Positions 8,143 to 10,979 of a stretch of DNA of 10,979 nucleotides are shown piece by piece. This DNA comes from Euperipatoides rowelli (taxonomy: Eukaryota > Onychophora > Udeonychophora > Euonychophora > Peripatopsidae), in the NCBI GenBank assembly GCA_003024985.2, contig PXIH01S0005022.1. One strand, 5' to 3'. The translations under genes and the position numbers were made by a program. A model generated the notes under the pieces. The model was given only the letters and a program-made list of their open reading frames with translations. It did not search any database and was not told where the DNA came from. Each line of letters opens with the position of its first letter. Positions within the stretch are counted from its first letter, which is position 1.

Positions 8143-8638
8143 AATATACTTATAAGCACGTCTATTAATATTAACAAGATTATTCCTATTAACACCAAAT
8201 GGCAGTTTACTTCTCTGCTGTACTGCTCAGCTATTCACAACGTTAATTGAGAACTTTCTGTGATTTATAGTTCTACGAGAACCAGCTCTTATTCTTCTCT
8301 TGCTAATCCTGTATATTCCCAAATTTACTAGTAAACACTGAACATCCACTCGTAGCACCTGAGTCCTGAGCTCTCTTGAAATATCTAAATCTTCTTAAAT
8401 CGCTCGATGAAAATTTCCTAGGTCTCCTTATGCACGACAAAATGGGACGACACATTATAGCAAAACAGGAATAGTCAACCAATTAAACACAAAATATACA
8501 CCAGGACAGTTCACCAACAAAGCCACTCTAATCAAAGGTTAGTTAATACAGAAGAATAACGGAAATTCAATATATGATTAATATTAGCGTAAACTAAAAC
8601 AAATTAAAAATCCCTGAGAAAAAACAAGTGGCCATTAG

Positions 8639-8644
8639 TGCTAG
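8639..8644 (+). repeat. right copy of the LINE target-site duplication (tgctag)
   Basis: Identical to 5459-5464. It marks the 5' end of the LINE and the point at which SINE sequence resumes. Confidence 0.55.
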
Positions 8645-8783
8645 GGACACATGTTTGATCCCCAGCTAGGATGGTTATGGAGCAGTTTTTTCTCCCTAGC
8701 TTTAACAGCTCCGCTTTGGAATTTTACCTAGTACGCCGCCGTCCTTTCCACCATGAACAACTTGTTTCGGTAGTAATAATAAT
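8645..8783 (+). mobile_element. 3' half of the split SINE (B-box, body and tail)
   Basis: Starts with ggacaca followed by a B-box-like tgtttgatccc (8652-8662; the consensus is GGTTCGAnnCC). Next is a body that is clearly richer in G+C than the flanks, including a gccgccgtcctttcc run, and it ends in a TAA-type tail (tagtaataataat, from about 8771). The B-box half, body and short repeat tail fit a tRNA-derived SINE. Its missing A-box half is at 5421-5464. The total reconstructed length is about 185 nt. I could not place the body in a named SINE family, and the target duplication of the SINE itself is not clear. Confidence 0.55.
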
Positions 8784-9371
8784 TATCTAAGGTATTATAA
8801 TTAATTAACCCACCAAAGAATACATCTCTTCTCCCTTTGGAGGGCAGATTTATTTTTTTAAAAGTATTAAAAAAAAAATTATAATAAGGAAATAAATGCT
8901 AATGTATATGACTCCCCTCCCCTTTTTCCCTTTCTTTTCTTTTCTCTTCCCCTTTCTCACTCAAATTAATTGTCCGAAAGTGCTCTTAATTTAATGTAAC
9001 TTTGGATGAATTAAAAGATTTATCATTTACATTCTCAAAGAACATAATAATTTTTTTATTGTTATTATTTTTAAAGATGAGATTGCACCATCTTAAATTT
9101 ATTTTATTACTTCATAAAACATTAAAACAAAATAGGCTAATACAATTGAAAGTGAAGAAAAATATTATCACACCGAAAAGGTAAACTACCATCAATATTT
9201 CTAGAAAGTTTTAATCATAAATTAATTTATAATTAGTTTTATGGAAAATAAAACATTATAAACAAATAAAAATAGTAGCCTACACTTTACAAGCTACTCT
9301 CAGCTCGATTCTCTGAGGCAAAAATAAATTATTTTCCAAACAATATCAGAAGCTATGATTGTTGACGAGCA
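8784..9371. other. AT-rich intergenic stretch with a pyrimidine tract
   Basis: Apart from the pure pyrimidine run at 8912-8958 this stretch shows only AT-rich sequence. The small open frame at 9002-9184 is rich in Lys, Leu, Ile and Phe, as expected from base composition, and is not called as a gene. Confidence 0.5.
8912..8958 (+). repeat. 47-nt uninterrupted polypyrimidine tract
   Basis: All 47 bases are C or T, in blocks such as ctcccctccccttttt and ctttcttttct. Such homopurine/homopyrimidine tracts can form triplex DNA and are common neutral features in animal genomes. Confidence 0.85.
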
Positions 9372-9669
9372 CCTAGAAACTGAACTAAATCGGTGTTAGC
9401 TTGTCCCATTTTACTGTGTCATTAACATCTGCACATCTATTTCAGTCATATAGGACAAATGGCAGGAAATAGCTCAAAATTATCAAAATCGATCAAGAAA
9501 GGACTATTTCACCCCTTCATCATCATAGGGTTGGGGCATAGTGGGTTTAATACATAGTAGGAGTTAGGGTTCAGGTTAAGGGTAAGATTAGGCATGTAAA
9601 TTTAAAAAAAAGGCTGCTATTAATACAGTAAATGGGACAAGCTAACACCGATTAAGTTCAGTTTCTAGG
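9372..9669. mobile_element. 298-bp MITE-like element with 45-bp terminal inverted repeats
   Basis: The left end (9372-9417) and the reverse complement of the right end (9625-9669) match over 45-46 positions with one substitution and one single-base gap. Both start cctagaaactgaac and end cccattt-actgt. The interior has no ORF and holds a G-rich block at about 9559-9592 resembling degenerate TTAGGG units. Size, long terminal repeats and lack of coding fit a non-autonomous DNA transposon. Flanks show only a weakly similar cgagc / cgtgc pair, so the target duplication and superfamily are undetermined. Confidence 0.8.
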
Positions 9670-10875
9670 CGTGCTGTCGTCTTTGATTGTGGCAGGTTTC
9701 TTTGACAAAGCATTTCACGATCCTTAATTTTAGAGGTTTTATAATAAACAAACTATCTGTATTATAATCAACTTCCTGCTTGATTTGAATGATTACAAAC
9801 TATTCAAAATCATGCATTGCAAATTCAGTCAAGCTTGAAGTCAGTATAAACACGACCATTGTGATATCTGTACTGCAAGTGTATCAGAAACTGATTGCTA
9901 TGTCAGTGAAAATGACTTTTAAGAGAAATCATGTCCCCCAAATGAAATCAAGGAGACTGCTTTGAACAATAATGTTTCTTGAAAAAAATATTGGATTATG
10001 CAGAATACATTGCTAAATCAAATAAAGACCATACTCTGATAAGGATGTACACCTTTTTTTACATTATATATGGATAGGATACATTTTAAATACAGAGTCA
10101 ATGATTCATCTAAAATCTTGAGGTAGGCCTATACAACTTGTAAAGCAGACTACAGAGGACACATGGCAAGAATCTCATTAAATTGAAACTCAATAATGAA
10201 ACATCTAAAGGTATTTTTTGTTAGGATTCATATAATGTTGTATAAGTGGCAAGAGTATTAATCCAGCTGTTAGCTTACATATGTCATGACACTACATTCC
10301 AGATAGTTTCGATTTTTGCATACCTAGATTTAGAAAAAGCTTAGTACTTCCTTTGACTTAAATCCTCAAGTAACAGATCAACCAGAGCAATAATAATAAT
10401 AGCCTCCTTGGGATCTCATTTAAATAAATATTAAAATCCAAGTTTTATACCAATGTTTATAAAAATAAAAAAAACACTCTGTGACATCATTGTTACAAAA
10501 CTTAAAGCAAACCACAGTGTTTATTAGATTTTCATGCATTTTTAAATGAAATAATAAAATTTGATGAATTAACATAGTAAAGTAGCAAGATTTAATTATT
10601 GATTATTAAATAGTAAAAGTAGTTTTGACATTATCAAGGAAGATATAAAAGAAGAAACATATATAATTATTTAGTGCATAAATTTAAAAAAAAATTAAAG
10701 ATAAAAGCTAGATGGACTAGAATCAAATAAATAAATGTAATGGACTAGATAGATTGATGCTTCTAAATAATTTAGTTTGATATGAATATTCATGGATACA
10801 TATAAAGTGTGAAACGAATTGACATGTAACTTAATGGATAATTCTAGGGAAAAAATATAGTTTTTATGATTACTG
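9670..10875. other. AT-rich intergenic DNA with no recognisable gene
   Basis: No coding frame of note on either strand. A peptide FFDKAFHDP near 9698 recalls the reverse transcriptase D-x-x-K-A-F word, but nothing around it supports a domain. A weak inverted pair (aaacactctgtg at about 10473 and cacagtgttt at about 10514) is seen. Otherwise the stretch is low-complexity AT-rich sequence. Confidence 0.5.
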
Positions 10876-10887
10876 ATAAATAAAAAT

Positions 10888-10979
10888 GACTAAATGATGC
10901 CCTTTATAAATACACACGACCAATTGATGCCCTTTACAAATACAAATGGCTAAATGATGCCCTTTATAAATACACACAG
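10888..10979 (+). repeat. 30-bp minisatellite, three full units, cut by the window edge
   Basis: Units 10888-10917, 10918-10947 and 10948-10977 share the core gatgccctttayaaataca. Units 1 and 3 differ at a single base; unit 2 has a few more changes. The sequence just before (about 10876-10887) looks like the tail of a degenerate earlier unit, and the last two bases may begin a fourth. The array probably continues beyond the window. Confidence 0.85.

Larger units (their letters stand above)
5653..8455 (-). pseudogene. LINE ORF2-type protein, endonuclease plus reverse transcriptase, broken
   Basis: The ORF can be followed from an ATG at 8455-8453 (MCRPILSCIRRPRKF) to a TAG at 5655-5653, about 930 codons, a usual length for a single-ORF LINE of this group. 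The first 50 codons are open to a stop at 8305-8303. The reading then continues in another frame with a stop at 8229-8227, followed by a long open stretch through the endonuclease (8142-7816). Further breaks lie near 7855-7816, 7660-7480 (several stops), 6984, 6897, 6659, 6530, 6425, 6235, 6180, 5946, 5935 and 5731-5715. The linker segment 7448-6986 is intact and holds the K/D-YWF-x-x-E-I block found before the reverse transcriptase. The homology is continuous across all breaks, so this is one gene decayed by point changes and small indels, not several fragments. A functional copy would be cytoplasmic and nuclear as an RNA-protein particle. Confidence 0.8.
5465..8638 (-). mobile_element. nearly full-length, decayed CR1/L2-type LINE retrotransposon
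   Basis: About 3.17 kb, sense on the - strand. The order is a 5' leader of about 183 nt (8638-8456), one long ORF (8455-5653) carrying an APE-type endonuclease and a reverse transcriptase, and a 3' untranslated part of about 188 nt (5652-5465) with two hairpins and an AT-rich end lacking a clean poly(A) tail. Motif order and spelling (GDFN, R-P-[LI]-S, D-F-x-K-A, GVPQG, FVDD, RYADS-x-IP) fit the CR1/L2 branch of the Jockey superfamily; the exact clade cannot be fixed by eye. It lies between two tgctag repeats inside a SINE. About ten frame breaks make it inactive. Autonomous relatives copy themselves by nicking DNA and priming reverse transcription at the nick. Confidence 0.85.

Noticed and set aside
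9559-9592. Interstitial telomere repeat from a chromosome fusion
   Set aside because: The TTAGGG-like units are few, irregular and lie inside a MITE, so they travelled with or arose in that element.
9695-9730. FFDKAFHDP peptide as reverse transcriptase motif A of a third LINE
   Set aside because: It is followed at once by a stop, and no other reverse transcriptase motif is found at the expected spacing in any frame.
10473-10523. Imperfect inverted repeat aaacactctgtg / cacagtgttt as transposon ends
   Set aside because: Only about 10 paired bases with an internal gap and no flanking duplication; consistent with chance in AT-rich DNA.
1-10979. CRISPR array, bacterial operon or phage system
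   Set aside because: No regular spacer-repeat pattern, no dense co-directional genes, and the mobile elements present are animal-type LINE, SINE and MITE families.

Overview
The window looks like non-coding, repeat-rich nuclear DNA of an invertebrate animal. It is strongly AT-rich, has no operon-like gene packing, no ribosomal or complete tRNA genes, and no open reading frame that reads as an intact host gene. What can be recognised are decayed animal-type transposable elements and satellite-like repeats. The species cannot be named from the sequence. One base (1405) is unresolved.

Layout. 1-950: AT-rich sequence with the C-terminal end of a LINE-type reverse transcriptase protein on the + strand (309-458). 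955-1226: two short peptide matches in different frames that look like the end of a Merlin/ISXO2-type transposase (tentative). 1290-2900: a T-rich block on the + strand with no recognisable gene. 2900-3640: unassigned, with two short open stretches, one vaguely like a helix-turn-helix. 3638-3749: two adjacent hairpins, one a long, nearly perfect stem. 3847-4055: simple repeats. 4779-5164: a fold-back element with arms about 90% identical and a duplicated palindromic core.

5421-8783 is the most informative part. It is a nested insertion. A tRNA-derived SINE on the + strand (A-box half at 5421-5464, B-box half from 8645) has been split by a nearly full-length CR1/L2-type LINE on the - strand (5465-8638). 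The LINE is flanked by the 6-bp direct repeat tgctag. It carries one long ORF (8455 to 5653) that can be followed from its N-terminus through an APE-type endonuclease (GDFN) and reverse transcriptase (GVPQG, FVDD) to a typical RYADS-IP-LLN C-terminus. The ORF is broken by about ten stops and frameshifts, so the copy is dead.

8785-10979: intergenic AT-rich DNA with a pure pyrimidine tract (8912-8958), a 298-bp MITE with 45-bp terminal inverted repeats and a TTAGGG-like core (9372-9669), and the start of a 30-bp minisatellite that runs off the right edge (10888-10979).

No host gene network can be inferred. The logic of the window is the layering of mobile elements: SINE first, LINE inserted into it, both then decaying. 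I found no convincing new enzymatic system. The items most worth following up are the SINE/LINE nesting, the fold-back element with its three-fold palindromic core, and the long hairpin at 3671-3749.
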